Of a stretch of 64,000 nt of DNA, positions 51,665-61,496 are shown piece after piece. The translations under genes were made by a program, and so were the position numbers. Below the pieces are notes generated by a model. It saw only the letters and a list, made by a program, of their open reading frames with translations. It was not told the origin of the DNA and did not search any database. The stretch's first letter is position 1, and each line of letters starts with the position of its first letter. Origin of the DNA: Achromobacter pestifer (lineage in GTDB: Bacteria > Pseudomonadota > Gammaproteobacteria > Burkholderiales > Burkholderiaceae_B); the NCBI RefSeq assembly GCF_902859625.1, contig NZ_CADIJX010000004.1, positions 1-64,000 of the forward strand, given 5' to 3'.

Positions 51665-52519
51665 TCATGCGCCCGGCGGAATCGGCGCGAAAGGATAGTG
51701 CATGACATCGCCACGCGCTGCGATGATCGCCGTGGCCTCCGGCACCTCTTCCCAGGCACCTGGCATCTCGGTCAGCGGCTCCGACAACAGCAGAAAGGCG
51801 TCCTCGTCCAACGCGGCAATTTGCGGATCTTCGGGATAAAGCTCGCGCAGATGCCGCACGCAGGTGTTGTGAAACAACGTGCGCGAATCGGCCTCACTGG
51901 AATAGCGCACGGCGATCAGGCGTTCACCATCCAGCGCGCAGACCGTCATGTTGATGGGATGCGTCACGCCGTGACGCCGCCCCGTTTCCTCCACCGCCCC
52001 CACCATGCGGGCCAACGCCGGTATCGGGTCTTCCTCCAGACCAAACGTCAGGGCCAGCAAGAACATCACCTCGGAATCCGTGGACCCTTCCAGCGAACCG
52101 AAATATGCCGGCGCGATCATCAGCATCAGATCACGGCGCAACAGGGGATAGTCGCGAATCACGCCGTTGTGCACGAACAGCCATTGCCCGTGGCGAAACG
52201 GATGGCAGTTGGTTTCCTGCGCGGGCGTATCGGTGGCCGCGCGGATGTGCGCCACGAACAAGGGCGCATGGATCGCGCGCGCCGCCTCGCGCAGATTGCG
52301 GTCGTTCCACGCGGGATGCACGCTGCGGTAACGGAACGGTGGTTCAGCCGGGCGGCCATTCGCGGGACGGCCATACCAGCCCAGGCCAAAGCCGTCGCCG
52401 TTGGTCGTGGTGGCGCCCAGGCGCGCATGCAGGCTCTGGTCGATCAGGGAGTGCTTCGCCTTGAACAGCACGCTCTCCATCTGCAAGGGACTACCGGTGT
52501 AAGCCAGCCAACGACACAT
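51665..52519 (-). CDS. Class II glutamine amidotransferase
   Basis: A 284-residue Ntn hydrolase of the YafJ/EgtC group. The N-terminal MCRWLAYTG places the nucleophile Cys at position 2, exposed after removal of Met. [12 protein letters not shown] near residue 39, [10 protein letters not shown] near 86 and [12 protein letters not shown] near 117 are the conserved glutaminase segments. AAGGAGCG precedes the ATG at 52519. No ergothioneine genes (egtB, egtD) lie nearby, so EgtC activity is unlikely, and the acceptor is unknown. It is divergent from the threonine aldolase gene. Confidence 0.9.
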   Translation of the reverse strand: MCRWLAYTGSPLQMESVLFKAKHSLIDQSLHARLGATTTNGDGFGLGWYGRPANGRPAEPPFRYRSVHPAWNDRNLREAARAIHAPLFVAHIRAATDTPAQETNCHPFRHGQWLFVHNGVIRDYPLLRRDLMLMIAPAYFGSLEGSTDSEVMFLLALTFGLEEDPIPALARMVGAVEETGRRHGVTHPINMTVCALDGERLIAVRYSSEADSRTLFHNTCVRHLRELYPEDPQIAALDEDAFLLLSEPLTEMPGAWEEVPEATAIIAARGDVMHYPFAPIPPGA

Positions 52520-52637
52520 GACGCGCTCCTTCAAGACAGTCCTGCCCAGTGTAGGAGCAGCCCGCAATTTTCTACAAGCGTGCATGCCCGCTCCCCGGCA
52601 TAGTGGCCTTTTCCCAGTACCTGCCGGAACCTGCCCC

Positions 52638-53699
52638 GTGACCACGCCCTTATCCGTCCCCGCCCTGCAACAGGGTTTTTCCAGCGACAACATCGCGGGC
52701 GCCAGCCCGGAAGTGTTTGAGGCCCTGATGCGCGCCGGCGCCGGCCAAGCCCCGGCCTATGGCGCCGACGACGGCTCGTTGCGCGTGCAGCGCAAGCTGG
52801 CCGACATTTTTGAACACGACGTGGATGTGCTGCTGGTGCCCACCGGCACTGCCGCCAATTCGATCAGCCTGGCCGCATTGACCCCGCCCTGGGGAGCCGT
52901 GCTGTGTCACACACAGGCCCACATCGCCAATGACGAATGCGGCGCCCCGGAGTTCTACACGCATGGCGCGCGCTTGAAGCTGCTGGGCGGTGACGCCGCC
53001 AAGATCGATCCCGTGGAACTTGCCGTCGAGGCCCGCCGCAAAGTGGGTGACGTCCATTCCGTCCAACCCTCCTGCGTCAGCATCACCCAGGCCACCGAGA
53101 CCGGCGCCGTCTACACGCTGGATGAAATCAACGTCATCGGCGGCATCTGCCGCGACGCCGGCCTGCCGCTGCACATGGACGGCGCGCGCTTTGCCAATGC
53201 GCTGGTCAGCCTGGATTGCACACCGGCGGAAATGACATGGAAGGCCGGAGTTGAGATCCTGTCGTTCGGCGCCACCAAGAACGGCGTACTGGGCGCCGAA
53301 GCCATCGTGCTGTTCAATCCGGCACGGGCCCGCGAACTGGAATTCCGACGCAAGCGCGGCGGCCATCTGTTCTCGAAGATGCGGTTGCTGTCGGCGCAAC
53401 TGGAAGCCTATCTGGACAACAATCTGTGGCTGCGCAACGCCCGCCAGGCCAACGCCATGGCCGCCCGGCTAGCCGCCGGCATGCAAGGGCTGCCGGGCGT
53501 GACATTGCAAGGCACGGTCGACGCCAACATCCTGTTCTGCCAATTGCCTGCCCAGGCCATCGAAGGCCTGCTGGCCGACGGCTTCCGCTTCTATCACGAC
53601 CGCTGGGGCCCTGGCGTCGTGCGCCTGGTGACGTCGTTCGCGACGCAAGAGCAGGACGTGGACCACTTCCTGGCGGCGTTGCGCGCCCGGGTCTCTTAA
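52638..53699 (+). CDS. ltaE: Low-specificity L-threonine aldolase
   Basis: A PLP enzyme that cleaves threonine or allo-threonine to glycine and acetaldehyde. Family features are [17 protein letters not shown] at the N-terminus, [15 protein letters not shown] near residue 72, [12 protein letters not shown] near 180 and the PLP lysine in [14 protein letters not shown] near 212. The GTG at 52638 gives 353 residues, close to the family; an ATG at 52584 would add 18 residues. It is convergent with the AraC gene 28 bases away. Confidence 0.88.
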   Translation: MTTPLSVPALQQGFSSDNIAGASPEVFEALMRAGAGQAPAYGADDGSLRVQRKLADIFEHDVDVLLVPTGTAANSISLAALTPPWGAVLCHTQAHIANDECGAPEFYTHGARLKLLGGDAAKIDPVELAVEARRKVGDVHSVQPSCVSITQATETGAVYTLDEINVIGGICRDAGLPLHMDGARFANALVSLDCTPAEMTWKAGVEILSFGATKNGVLGAEAIVLFNPARARELEFRRKRGGHLFSKMRLLSAQLEAYLDNNLWLRNARQANAMAARLAAGMQGLPGVTLQGTVDANILFCQLPAQAIEGLLADGFRFYHDRWGPGVVRLVTSFATQEQDVDHFLAALRARVS

Positions 53700-53727
53700 C
53701 GTCCATCCTGCCGTGCCAGCCGGCGGC

Positions 53728-54555
53728 CTATGCCGCGGGCTGGTACGCCGAAGGCGGTGCGCCGTAGGCCATGCGGAAGGCGCGGTTGAAGTGGCTCTGG
53801 TCATAGAACCCCACATCCGCCGCCACCTGGGCCACCGACACCCGCGCGGTAGCCAGCGACGCGCAGGCGCGCTCCAAGCGCAAACGCACCAGCCACGCAT
53901 GGGGCGTCAGGCCAGCGGAATGCGTGAAACGCCGCAAGAACTGAAAGCGGCTCAAGCCGCACAGGCGGGCCAGGTCATCCAGGGCGATCTTCTCGCACAG
54001 GTGCGCCTGGCAATAGTCGCGCACGGCACCCAGATGCAGCGCAGACAGGCCGCCCTTGATGATTTCAGGCTGCACGGCGCCCGTGCGCGAGAACAAGGCG
54101 CCCATCAGTGCCAGCGACTGCGACTCCTGCGCCAGCGGCTCATCCGGCCCGCCTGACATCCACACGCTATGCAACGCCATGAAACGGGCAGCCAGCGCGG
54201 CATCTTCCACCAGGGTGCCGAAGAAGCGCTCGTCGGCCGCAGCCCCCGACACCTCTTCAAGAAACCCCCGCATCAGCTCGGCCGACAGACGAAACGTCTT
54301 CAGCGTGTAGGACGCGCCATAGTCATCGACGCCTGCACCGTCATGGATCTCGCCGGGCGGCATCAGGGCGACGCCTCCAGGGCCCAGCAGGATGCTCTTG
54401 CCCCGAAATCGCTGGCGCTGCACGCCCTGCGTCACCAGGCCGATGTGATAGTCCACATGGTAATGACGGTCGAATTGGAATTCGCTGAACCGCGCCTGGC
54501 CCAGCACCAGCCCCGGGGTGCCAGGCACCGGGCGATATTGGACGTCGTCTTTCAT
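53728..54555 (-). CDS. AraC family transcriptional regulator
   Basis: A 275-residue regulator with an N-terminal AraC-type cupin sensor (HYHVDYHIGLVTQGVQRQRF near residue 31 and LMPPGEIHDG near 64) and a C-terminal double HTH (IALDDLARLCGLSRFQFLRRF and VSVAQVAADVGFYDQSHFNRAFR, near 195 and 240). Effector and targets are unknown. It lies 18 bases downstream of rep on the same strand and could be read through from it, but a functional tie is not evident. Confidence 0.9.
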   Translation of the reverse strand: MKDDVQYRPVPGTPGLVLGQARFSEFQFDRHYHVDYHIGLVTQGVQRQRFRGKSILLGPGGVALMPPGEIHDGAGVDDYGASYTLKTFRLSAELMRGFLEEVSGAAADERFFGTLVEDAALAARFMALHSVWMSGGPDEPLAQESQSLALMGALFSRTGAVQPEIIKGGLSALHLGAVRDYCQAHLCEKIALDDLARLCGLSRFQFLRRFTHSAGLTPHAWLVRLRLERACASLATARVSVAQVAADVGFYDQSHFNRAFRMAYGAPPSAYQPAA

Positions 54556-54573
54556 GGCATCGGCCCCCGCGCG

Positions 54574-56637
54574 TTACTTCTTCAACAGCGCCTTCAACAT
54601 CGCCATGCGCTCCTTGGGATTCATGGCGGCAGTCGCTTCGTCTTCCTGCACCCGCACATCACCCAGGCCCATCTCTTCGATGAAGCGCGAGGGTTCCCGC
54701 ACGAGATCCTCGCGGGCGCGGCGGCGGCGCTTGCACCAGCTCAGGTTCAGGCTGCGTTGTGCGCGCGTGATGCCCACATACATCAGCCGGCGCTCTTCCT
54801 GGATGCGCGTGGCCAGGTTCTCGGCCGCGCGCGCCGGGTCGCCGACTTCGTCGTCCTTGCCCAAGTGCGGCAGCAGCCCCTCTTCCACGCCCGCCAGATA
54901 TACGTGCGGATACTCCAGCCCCTTGGAGGCATGCAAGGTCGACATCTTGACGGCATCGGGCTCGTCTTCTTCGCCGCGCTCCAACATGGTGACCAGCGCC
55001 ACGTGCTGCACCAGGTCGAAGAGCGTCATATTGTCTTCTTCGGCCTTGCGCTTGAGCCAGCCCGTCAATTCCAGCACGTTCTGCCACCGTGTCTGCGCGG
55101 GACGCTCCTCGAACAATTCAAACAGATGGCGTTCGTATTGAATCGCTTCCACCAGGTCGTCCAGGATGACGCCCGCGGGTTCGGCGGGTGCCGCATCCTT
55201 GCCCGAGGCCGCGCCACGCCCGGCACGCCATTGCATGCGGCGGATGAACTCGGCAAAGGTGCGCAGCGGGTCCAGCTGGCGCGGCGCCAGCTGGCTTTCC
55301 AGGCCGGTTTCGGCCACGGCCGCCAGCAGCGAGATTTCGCGCGCGGCCGCATACTGGCCCAGCACCTGCAAGGTCGCCTGGCCGATACCGCGCTTGGGCG
55401 TGGTGGCGGCGCGAATGAAGGCGGGGTCGTCGTCGTCGTTGGCCAACAAGCGCAGATACGACAGCACGTCGCGCACTTCGGTCTTGTCGAAAAAGCTCTG
55501 CCCGCCCGAGATCGTGTATGGAATCTTCAGGTTGCGCAGCGCCTGCTCCAGAATGCGCGACTGATGGTTGCTGCGGTACAGGATGGCAAAATCCTTCCAC
55601 TGCGCCTGGCGCTCGAAGCGCGAGGCCGACACCTTCATGGCGATGGATTCCGCTTCCTGCTCTTCGCCATCCATCGCCGACACCAGGATCGGTTCGCCCA
55701 CCCCGAGGTCCGACCACAGCTTCTTCTCAAACAGCTTGGGATTCTTTTCGATGACCTGGTTGGCGGCAGCCAGAATGCGCTGCACGGAGCGATAGTTCTG
55801 CTCCAGCTTGATCAACTTGATGTTGGGGTAGTCGGTCGTCAGCTTGGCCAGATTTTCAATCGTGGCGCCGCGCCAGGCGTAGATCGCCTGGTCGTCGTCG
55901 CCCACCGCCGTGAACATGGCGCGCGAGCCCGTCAGCAACTGCACCAGTCGATACTGGCACACGTTGGTGTCCTGGTATTCGTCCACCAACAGGTAGCGCA
56001 CCCGGTTCTGCCAGCGCGTGCGCACTTCCTCATTGCTGGCCAGCAGCAACGCGGGGATGCGGATCAAATCGTCGAAATCCACCGCCTGGTAGGCAGCCAG
56101 CGTGGCCGCGTAGCTGCGGTAGATGTTGGCGGCTTCCACGTCGCCCGGCGTGATGGCCTGGCTTGCCGCATCGTCCGGCTCCAGCAGCGCGTTCTTCCAT
56201 AGCGAGATGATGCCCTGCACGTGGCGCAGGCGAGCCTTGTCGGTCGTGGCCAGCAGTTCCTGGATGATGGACATGGCGTCATCGGCATCCAGGATCGAAA
56301 ACGTGGGCTTCAGGCCTGCATTGCGCGCCTCTTCGCGCAGCATCTTCACGCCCAGCGAGTGGAACGTGCTGATGATCAGGCCTTTGGACAGCTTGCGGTC
56401 CACCAAGGTTTTCACGCGCTCGTCCATCTCGCGCGCGGCTTTATTGGTGAAGGTCAACGCCACGACGTTGCGGCCCATGTAGCCGCATTCGCGCAACAGG
56501 TAAGCGATCTTCTGCGTGATCACGCGCGTCTTGCCGCTACCCGCGCCGGCCAACACCAGGCAAGGACCGTCCAGGTAGAGCACCGCCTCTTTCTGAGCGG
56601 GGTTCATGCCTTGACCAATGGATTCGCTTGCGGACAT
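54574..56637 (-). CDS. rep: ATP-dependent DNA helicase Rep
   Basis: Superfamily 1A 3'-5' helicase that helps replication forks past obstacles. Visible motifs in the 687-residue product are GMNPAQKEAV (Q motif), LAGAGSGKTRVI (Walker A), DEYQDTN (Walker B), VGDDDQAIYAWRGA (motif III), LEQNYRS (IV), STLHASKGLEY (V) and YVGITRAQRSL (VI). The length agrees with Rep (673 in E. coli) rather than UvrD, as does the lack of the UvrD C-terminal Tudor-like tail. The ATG at 56637 is used; ATGs 18 and 36 bases upstream are alternatives. Confidence 0.92.
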   Translation of the reverse strand: MSASESIGQGMNPAQKEAVLYLDGPCLVLAGAGSGKTRVITQKIAYLLRECGYMGRNVVALTFTNKAAREMDERVKTLVDRKLSKGLIISTFHSLGVKMLREEARNAGLKPTFSILDADDAMSIIQELLATTDKARLRHVQGIISLWKNALLEPDDAASQAITPGDVEAANIYRSYAATLAAYQAVDFDDLIRIPALLLASNEEVRTRWQNRVRYLLVDEYQDTNVCQYRLVQLLTGSRAMFTAVGDDDQAIYAWRGATIENLAKLTTDYPNIKLIKLEQNYRSVQRILAAANQVIEKNPKLFEKKLWSDLGVGEPILVSAMDGEEQEAESIAMKVSASRFERQAQWKDFAILYRSNHQSRILEQALRNLKIPYTISGGQSFFDKTEVRDVLSYLRLLANDDDDPAFIRAATTPKRGIGQATLQVLGQYAAAREISLLAAVAETGLESQLAPRQLDPLRTFAEFIRRMQWRAGRGAASGKDAAPAEPAGVILDDLVEAIQYERHLFELFEERPAQTRWQNVLELTGWLKRKAEEDNMTLFDLVQHVALVTMLERGEEDEPDAVKMSTLHASKGLEYPHVYLAGVEEGLLPHLGKDDEVGDPARAAENLATRIQEERRLMYVGITRAQRSLNLSWCKRRRRAREDLVREPSRFIEEMGLGDVRVQEDEATAAMNPKERMAMLKALLKK

Positions 56638-56843
56638 TTTGAGTGGGATCGTCATGCATCGCGATCGCCGCAATGCGGGTGCGGCCGCCGGGCACGGGAC
56701 CCGCGGCCGCCCGTCAGCGGGCCGGTAATACGCGAAAAAATGGGGACGGGCGCAGCCGCCACAGCGGGCCTGCCGCGCCAGCGCGATAGAGGAAGAAGAT
56801 CATAGAACAATCGGATCGATGACGCATCGGTAGACACCGAGGG

Positions 56844-58934
56844 TCAGATTTCCAGCGGATCGACTTCCAGCTGCCAGCGCACGCGCGCCTCGTTGGCGAT
56901 ATATGGCAAATGATGCGACCACGAGGCCAGGAACGCCTGCAAGGCCGGCCGGCTGCTGCTCTCGACCAGCAACTGCGCACGCTCGATATTGGCCACCCGC
57001 ACCACACGCAGCGGCACCGGGTCATACAGCATGATGGCGTCCAGGCCCGGGAAGTCCGCCGCCCATTCACCTTCGGGCAGCACTCGCGCGCGCTCCAGGA
57101 AGGCCTGCGCCACCTTCAGCTCGCGCGCCTCGGCTGTCAGCAGCGCCTGGTAGACGAAAGGCGGCAAGCCGGTGCTTTCGCGCTCGTGCAGCGCGTGCCG
57201 CGCAAAGCCCGCGTAATCGTGGCGCAGCAGCGCCTGATACACCGGTTGTTCAGGGTAGCCGGTCTGAACCAGCACCTCGCCGTTGCCCTGGTGACGTCCC
57301 GCGCGACCCGCCACCTGCATCAGTTGCGCAAACAGGCGTTCCGGCGCACGGAAGTCGTGCGCGAACAGCATGGAATCGGAATTCAGCACGCCCACCAGCC
57401 CCAGTCGCGCAAAATCATGGCCCTTGGCCACCATCTGCGTGCCGACCAGGATATCGACCTCGCCCGCATGCACCGACGCGAACAGCGCCTCGGCGCTGCC
57501 CTTCTTGCGCGTGCTGTCAGCGTCGATGCGCAAGATGCGCGCGCCCGGAAACAGCTCGGCCAGATGTTCCTCTATACGCTGCGTGCCCCGGCCCATGGGC
57601 GCCAGATCCTGGTCGCCGCACTCCGGGCAGGCGTGCGGCACTGGCGCCTGATAGCCGCAATGGTGGCATTGCAGGCGATGGCCGCGGCCATCGGTACGAT
57701 GCAGCACGGTGAAGGCCGTGCAACGCGGACAATTGCTGACCCATGCGCACGACTGGCAATGCAGTACCGGCGAGTACCCGCGCCGGTTCAGGAAAATCAG
57801 CGATTGTTCTTTGCGTTCCAGCCGTTGGCCAATGGCCTCCAGCAATTGCGGCGACATGCCGTGCTTCATCTGCAAGCGGCGCGTGTCCACCAGGCGCATG
57901 GAAGGCAGCGTGCTGGAGCGCGCACGCCCCGGCAGCGTCAGGCGCAAATAACGGCCGCGCTCGGCGTGTTGCCAGGTTTCCAGCGATGGCGTGGCCGAGC
58001 CCAGCACCACGGGAATGTTCAGGTCATGGGCTCGCCAGACGGCAAGGTCGCGCGCCGAATAACGCAGGCCGTCCTGCTGCTTGTAGGACGCATCGTGCTC
58101 TTCGTCCACCACGATCAGGCCAAGCTTGCTCAAGGGCGCGAAGATCGACATGCGCGTGCCCAACAGCATGCGGGCGTCCCCACGCTGCGCGCGGGCCCAG
58201 GACTGCAAGCGTTCCCCATCGGACAAACCGCTATGCATGACCGCCAGGCCATCAGCGCCCACCACTGCCTCCAGGCGCGCACGCAGCGCGCCTTCCAACT
58301 GCGGCGTCAGATTGATTTCGGGCACCATCAGCAGCACTTGGCGCCCCTGGGCCAGCACCTTTTCCGCCGCACGTAGATACACCTCGGTCTTGCCGCTACC
58401 GGTGACGCCATGCAGCAGCACGGGCTTGAAGCTCGTCAATGCGCCGATGGCGTCCACGGCCGCGCATTGCGCCTCGTTCAATTCCGGTGGCTGGTCGGCC
58501 TTGGCCGGTGCGCGCGCCGTCTTGCGCTTGCGATTGTCCAGCCGCGCCACCGGCCCGCCCGCCGACCGCTTGCCCTGATACGCGGTCGGTTTACGCAACG
58601 GCGGGGGCAAGGTCGGCAACATCACCTCGCCCAGGGGCCGCTGATAATAGTCCGCGGCAAAACGGGCCAGACGCAGCCAGTCTTCATCGAAGGGCGGCAA
58701 GTCGTCCAGCACCTGTTCGATGGGACGGATCTGCTTGGGGTCGAATGAGGGTTCGGCCGGATTCTCCACCACCACGCCAATCATCTTGCGCCGTCCGAAC
58801 GGCACGATCACCCGCAATCCCACCGGAACCGGCGCGTCGCTGCGGTAATCGAAAGGGCCAGGCAAGGGCACGTCCAGCGCCACGCGCACCCAGCAGACGG
58901 CCGCCCCAGTCGTCATCGGCAGCGGGTCAGACAT
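56844..58934 (-). CDS. priA: Primosomal replication protein PriA
   Basis: A DEAH-type helicase that restarts stalled replication forks by loading the replicative helicase. The 696-residue product has the N-terminal DNA-binding domain (VALDVPLPGPFDYRS), Walker A HGVTGSGKTEVYL near residue 177, the VVDEEHD box near 274 and the Cys-rich zinc-binding insertion (CQSCAWVSNCPRC, then CHHCG and CPECG) near 395-440. IDADSTRKKGSAE and the later VAGRAGRHQGNGE follow. It is oriented like rep and hemE; the spacer before it holds a DnaA-box match. Confidence 0.95.
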   Translation of the reverse strand: MSDPLPMTTGAAVCWVRVALDVPLPGPFDYRSDAPVPVGLRVIVPFGRRKMIGVVVENPAEPSFDPKQIRPIEQVLDDLPPFDEDWLRLARFAADYYQRPLGEVMLPTLPPPLRKPTAYQGKRSAGGPVARLDNRKRKTARAPAKADQPPELNEAQCAAVDAIGALTSFKPVLLHGVTGSGKTEVYLRAAEKVLAQGRQVLLMVPEINLTPQLEGALRARLEAVVGADGLAVMHSGLSDGERLQSWARAQRGDARMLLGTRMSIFAPLSKLGLIVVDEEHDASYKQQDGLRYSARDLAVWRAHDLNIPVVLGSATPSLETWQHAERGRYLRLTLPGRARSSTLPSMRLVDTRRLQMKHGMSPQLLEAIGQRLERKEQSLIFLNRRGYSPVLHCQSCAWVSNCPRCTAFTVLHRTDGRGHRLQCHHCGYQAPVPHACPECGDQDLAPMGRGTQRIEEHLAELFPGARILRIDADSTRKKGSAEALFASVHAGEVDILVGTQMVAKGHDFARLGLVGVLNSDSMLFAHDFRAPERLFAQLMQVAGRAGRHQGNGEVLVQTGYPEQPVYQALLRHDYAGFARHALHERESTGLPPFVYQALLTAEARELKVAQAFLERARVLPEGEWAADFPGLDAIMLYDPVPLRVVRVANIERAQLLVESSSRPALQAFLASWSHHLPYIANEARVRWQLEVDPLEI

Positions 58935-58969
58935 GGAGGCTTGGACGGGGCATGGCGCAAGAACGGCCC

Positions 58970-58978
58970 TGTGGATAA
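58970..58978 (-). promoter_or_regulatory. DnaA-box match in hemE-priA spacer
   Basis: TGTGGATAA on the plus strand is TTATCCACA on the minus, an exact match to the TTATNCACA consensus. A weaker nonamer, TGTGCACAA, lies at 59147-59155. Between them is an AT-rich stretch. Confidence 0.5.
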
Positions 58979-59080
58979 CTTTGGGGAAAAGGCTGGGGCA
59001 ACGTCAAGATTTGGAATAGGCGTAGATTGCGGACACTGTTGCAATCCGGTGGAAAACTTGGTTTTTGTCTTTTAAAACAA

Positions 59081-59096
59081 AAGCTTATATAAGCTT
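59081..59096. repeat. Perfect 16-bp AT-rich palindrome
   Basis: AAGCTTATATAAGCTT is identical to its reverse complement. It sits in an AT-rich stretch of about 100 bases (roughly 59045-59145) that contrasts with the GC-rich surroundings. Confidence 0.75.
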
Positions 59097-59176
59097 CCAA
59101 GATTGTAAACTAGCTTCTAAAGGGTTTTCCCCAAACAAAATCTTGCTGTGCACAAGTGCTTGTCGGGGTCCCCAAA

Positions 59177-59197
59177 CTTCGGCCCTTCGGGCCGAAG
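59177..59197 (-). terminator. Hairpin terminator after hemE
   Basis: CTTCGGCCC (59177-59185) and GGGCCGAAG (59189-59197) form a perfect 9-bp stem around TTC, 12 bases beyond the hemE stop. In the hemE direction it is followed only by TTT, so it is a moderate terminator. Confidence 0.65.
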
Positions 59198-59208
59198 CGT
59201 TCACTCAC

Positions 59209-60282
59209 TTACCCCCTCAGCGAGCGGCTGTGTTGGTGGACTTCGTCGACCAATTCCGCTACGGCTTCCGGCGGCGTGAAGCGCGAAATACCGTGTCCCA
59301 GATTGAACACGTGGCCGCCCTTGCCCACCGGGCCGAAGGCGTCCATGACGCGGCGCGCTTCCGCGCGGATGGCGGACGCGCCGCCAAACAGCGCCATCGG
59401 ATCCAGGTTGCCCTGGAAAGCCACCGAGTCGCCGGTGCGGCGGCGGGCCGCGGCCAGATCCACCGTCCAGTCCAAACCCACGGCATCGCAACCGCAAGCC
59501 GCGATCTGCTCCAGCCACTGGCCGCCGCCCTTCGTGAAGACAATGACCGGAACGCGCCGGCCTTCGTGTTCACGGGTCAGTCCCGCCACGACCTTCTTCG
59601 TATACGCCAGTGAAAATTGCTGGAACAGGCCATCGGCCAGCACGCCGCCCCAGCTGTCGAACAGCATGACGGCTTGCGCGCCCGCGGCGATCTGCGCGTT
59701 CAGGTATTGCAGCGTGGCTTCCGCGTTGATTTCCAGAATGCGGTGCAGCAAATCAGGACGCGAATACAGCATCGTCTTGATCAGGCGGTAGTCGTCGCTG
59801 CCCTGCCCTTCAACCATGTAGCACGCGATGGTGAAGGGGCTGCCGGCGAAGCCGATCAACGGCACCTTGCCGTCCAGCTCGCGGCGAATGACGCTAACCG
59901 CGTCAAACACATAGCGCAGCTTGTCCATGTCCGGCACGGCCAAGCGCGCCACGTCTTCTTCGGTACGCACCGGCCGGGCAAAGCGGGGACCCTCGCCTTC
60001 GGCGAAGTCCAGACCCAGGCCCATCGCGTGCGGCACCGTCAGAATGTCCGAGAACAGGATGGCCGCGTCCAGGTCAAAACGTTCCAGCGGCTGCAATGTG
60101 ACTTCCATCGCGTAGTCCGGATTCTGAGCCAAGCCCATGAAAGAACCCGCGCGAGCGCGCGTGGCGCGGTACTCGGGCAGGTAACGACCCGCCTGGCGCA
60201 TCAGCCAGATCGGGGTATAGGGCACGGGCTCGCGCAACAGCGAGCGCAAGAACACATCGTTCTTCAAACTGGAAGCAGACAC
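59209..60282 (-). CDS. hemE: Uroporphyrinogen decarboxylase HemE
   Basis: Cytoplasmic enzyme removing four carboxyl groups from uroporphyrinogen III to give coproporphyrinogen III in haem synthesis. The 357-residue product has the signature [20 protein letters not shown] near residue 24 (in part), the conserved Asp-containing [14 protein letters not shown] near 76, and [16 protein letters not shown] near 143. HVFNLGHGI near 321 is also conserved. GAGGATAG precedes the ATG. It is a single-gene unit by spacing, between the Fis-type regulator and priA. Confidence 0.96.
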   Translation of the reverse strand: MSASSLKNDVFLRSLLREPVPYTPIWLMRQAGRYLPEYRATRARAGSFMGLAQNPDYAMEVTLQPLERFDLDAAILFSDILTVPHAMGLGLDFAEGEGPRFARPVRTEEDVARLAVPDMDKLRYVFDAVSVIRRELDGKVPLIGFAGSPFTIACYMVEGQGSDDYRLIKTMLYSRPDLLHRILEINAEATLQYLNAQIAAGAQAVMLFDSWGGVLADGLFQQFSLAYTKKVVAGLTREHEGRRVPVIVFTKGGGQWLEQIAACGCDAVGLDWTVDLAAARRRTGDSVAFQGNLDPMALFGGASAIRAEARRVMDAFGPVGKGGHVFNLGHGISRFTPPEAVAELVDEVHQHSRSLRG

Positions 60283-60474
60283 GACTATCCTCGATGATCG
60301 GAAGCCCTGATTTTACTTCCCTAAGCTGACAAGGGGCGCGGGCGAGGTATCCACCTCTTGCCAAGGCGCAAGGCGCGTCCCTTTTTGCACCGATTCAACC
60401 AGGCGGATATCGCCGATACACCTGAAATGCCTGGTGCGTCGTCGCGCAAGCGACCAGGCAAGCCGGCGCTGCGC

Positions 60475-61299
60475 CTAGCGTTGCGAGTCATCGCTCAGCC
60501 TGCGATATGGGGCCGCACTGATGCCGTGTTTGCGCATCAGCGCCCAGAACGCACGCCGGTGCTTGCTGGATGCCCGCGCTGCTTGCGCCACGTTGCCGCC
60601 ATGGCGCGACAAGGCCTGACGGATGTACTCGGACTCGAAGCCATCCACTATCCGCGCCTTGGCCAACCCGAACGCCTCTTGGGAACCCCTATCGTTTCGG
60701 TGGCGCAGGCCCGACAAGGCCTGCTCGACGACGTGCCTCGCCACGCGAGGCCGTTGGCCGGCCTGCTCCACAGCATCTGCTGGAACCTCCGGGGACAGAT
60801 AAGCCACGCCCGGTTCTCGCAGCAGCCCGGGCGCCCGGCGCCAGGACGTGTGCCTGGTCAGGCGTTTCAAACGCACCCGCAGGCTTTCCAGACAGCAAGG
60901 CGGCGACATGAAATCCGCCGCGCCCAGATTCAGCAGGTCTTCAATGGCGGGCGCCTTCATGTCGTGAATGAGCAGCAGCACGGGCGTGGCCAGCGTGGCA
61001 TGGGCTTCTTGCAGCGCCGTGCGCGCCCACGCCAGTGACGGTGGAGCGACGGGCAGGATGCAGTGGTCAAAGCGCTTGAGCACGACGGCCAACCTTGCCA
61101 GCGCCCGAACATCAGGCGCGGCAAGCCGCGCATCCCGTTGCGCCTCGAAAGGTTCGTCGGGACGCGCTCCCATCACCGGCAACGGCACCAGATGCAGCCG
61201 AACACGCGACAGGCGAGGTTGGTCCCGCGCGACCCAATCGCGCATGGCGCCTTCGTGGCCAGGGGCGAGCAACACCCCGCAATCCATGACTTCTCGCAC
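60475..61299 (-). CDS. Fis-type DNA-binding protein with degenerate receiver-like domain
   Basis: A 274-residue protein. The last about 45 residues form a Fis-type HTH (FESEYIRQALSRHGGNVAQAARASSKHRRAFWALM, helices in order). The middle resembles a response-regulator receiver (PVLLLIHDMKAPAIEDLLNLGAADFMSPPCCLESLRVRL, in parts), with no clear phosphorylatable Asp and no AAA+ domain. The GTG at 61299 is chosen because AAAGGGGGAAGC lies directly upstream; the frame is open for 62 more codons. It may act without phosphorylation. It lies between atpC and hemE; targets are unknown. A 7-bp-arm hairpin (60429-60459) lies after its stop. Confidence 0.72.
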   Translation of the reverse strand: MREVMDCGVLLAPGHEGAMRDWVARDQPRLSRVRLHLVPLPVMGARPDEPFEAQRDARLAAPDVRALARLAVVLKRFDHCILPVAPPSLAWARTALQEAHATLATPVLLLIHDMKAPAIEDLLNLGAADFMSPPCCLESLRVRLKRLTRHTSWRRAPGLLREPGVAYLSPEVPADAVEQAGQRPRVARHVVEQALSGLRHRNDRGSQEAFGLAKARIVDGFESEYIRQALSRHGGNVAQAARASSKHRRAFWALMRKHGISAAPYRRLSDDSQR

Positions 61300-61432
61300 G
61301 CTTCCCCCTTTGGCTCTGTAGGCAAAGTTGAAGGCTACTGTCGAGATACCGGAGCCGCCATTCGTAGTGAACGCATTGCGGTCACCCCCGTGCGCCGCGC
61401 ACCGGCAGGCCGGCGGATAACGCGCAGGCATG

Positions 61433-61460
61433 AAAAAAGCGGCCAATGGCCGCTTTTTTC
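61433..61460. terminator. Rho-independent terminator of the atp operon
   Basis: GCGGCC (61439-61444) pairs with GGCCGC (61448-61453) around AAT, with six A before and six T after. It lies 38 bases beyond the atpC stop on the minus strand and can work in both directions. Confidence 0.9.
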
Positions 61461-61496
61461 TTGTCCGGGGCGAACCCCGGGACACTGCTTTGCCGC

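Noticed and set aside
54169-56202. A 677-codon plus-strand open frame
   Set aside because: It is antisense to rep, which has all helicase motifs. Long antisense frames are expected in high-GC coding DNA.
58935-59208. Calling the spacer the chromosomal origin
   Set aside because: Only one exact DnaA box is present and dnaA or dnaN are not in the window, so it is kept as a hypothesis in the findings and not annotated as an origin.
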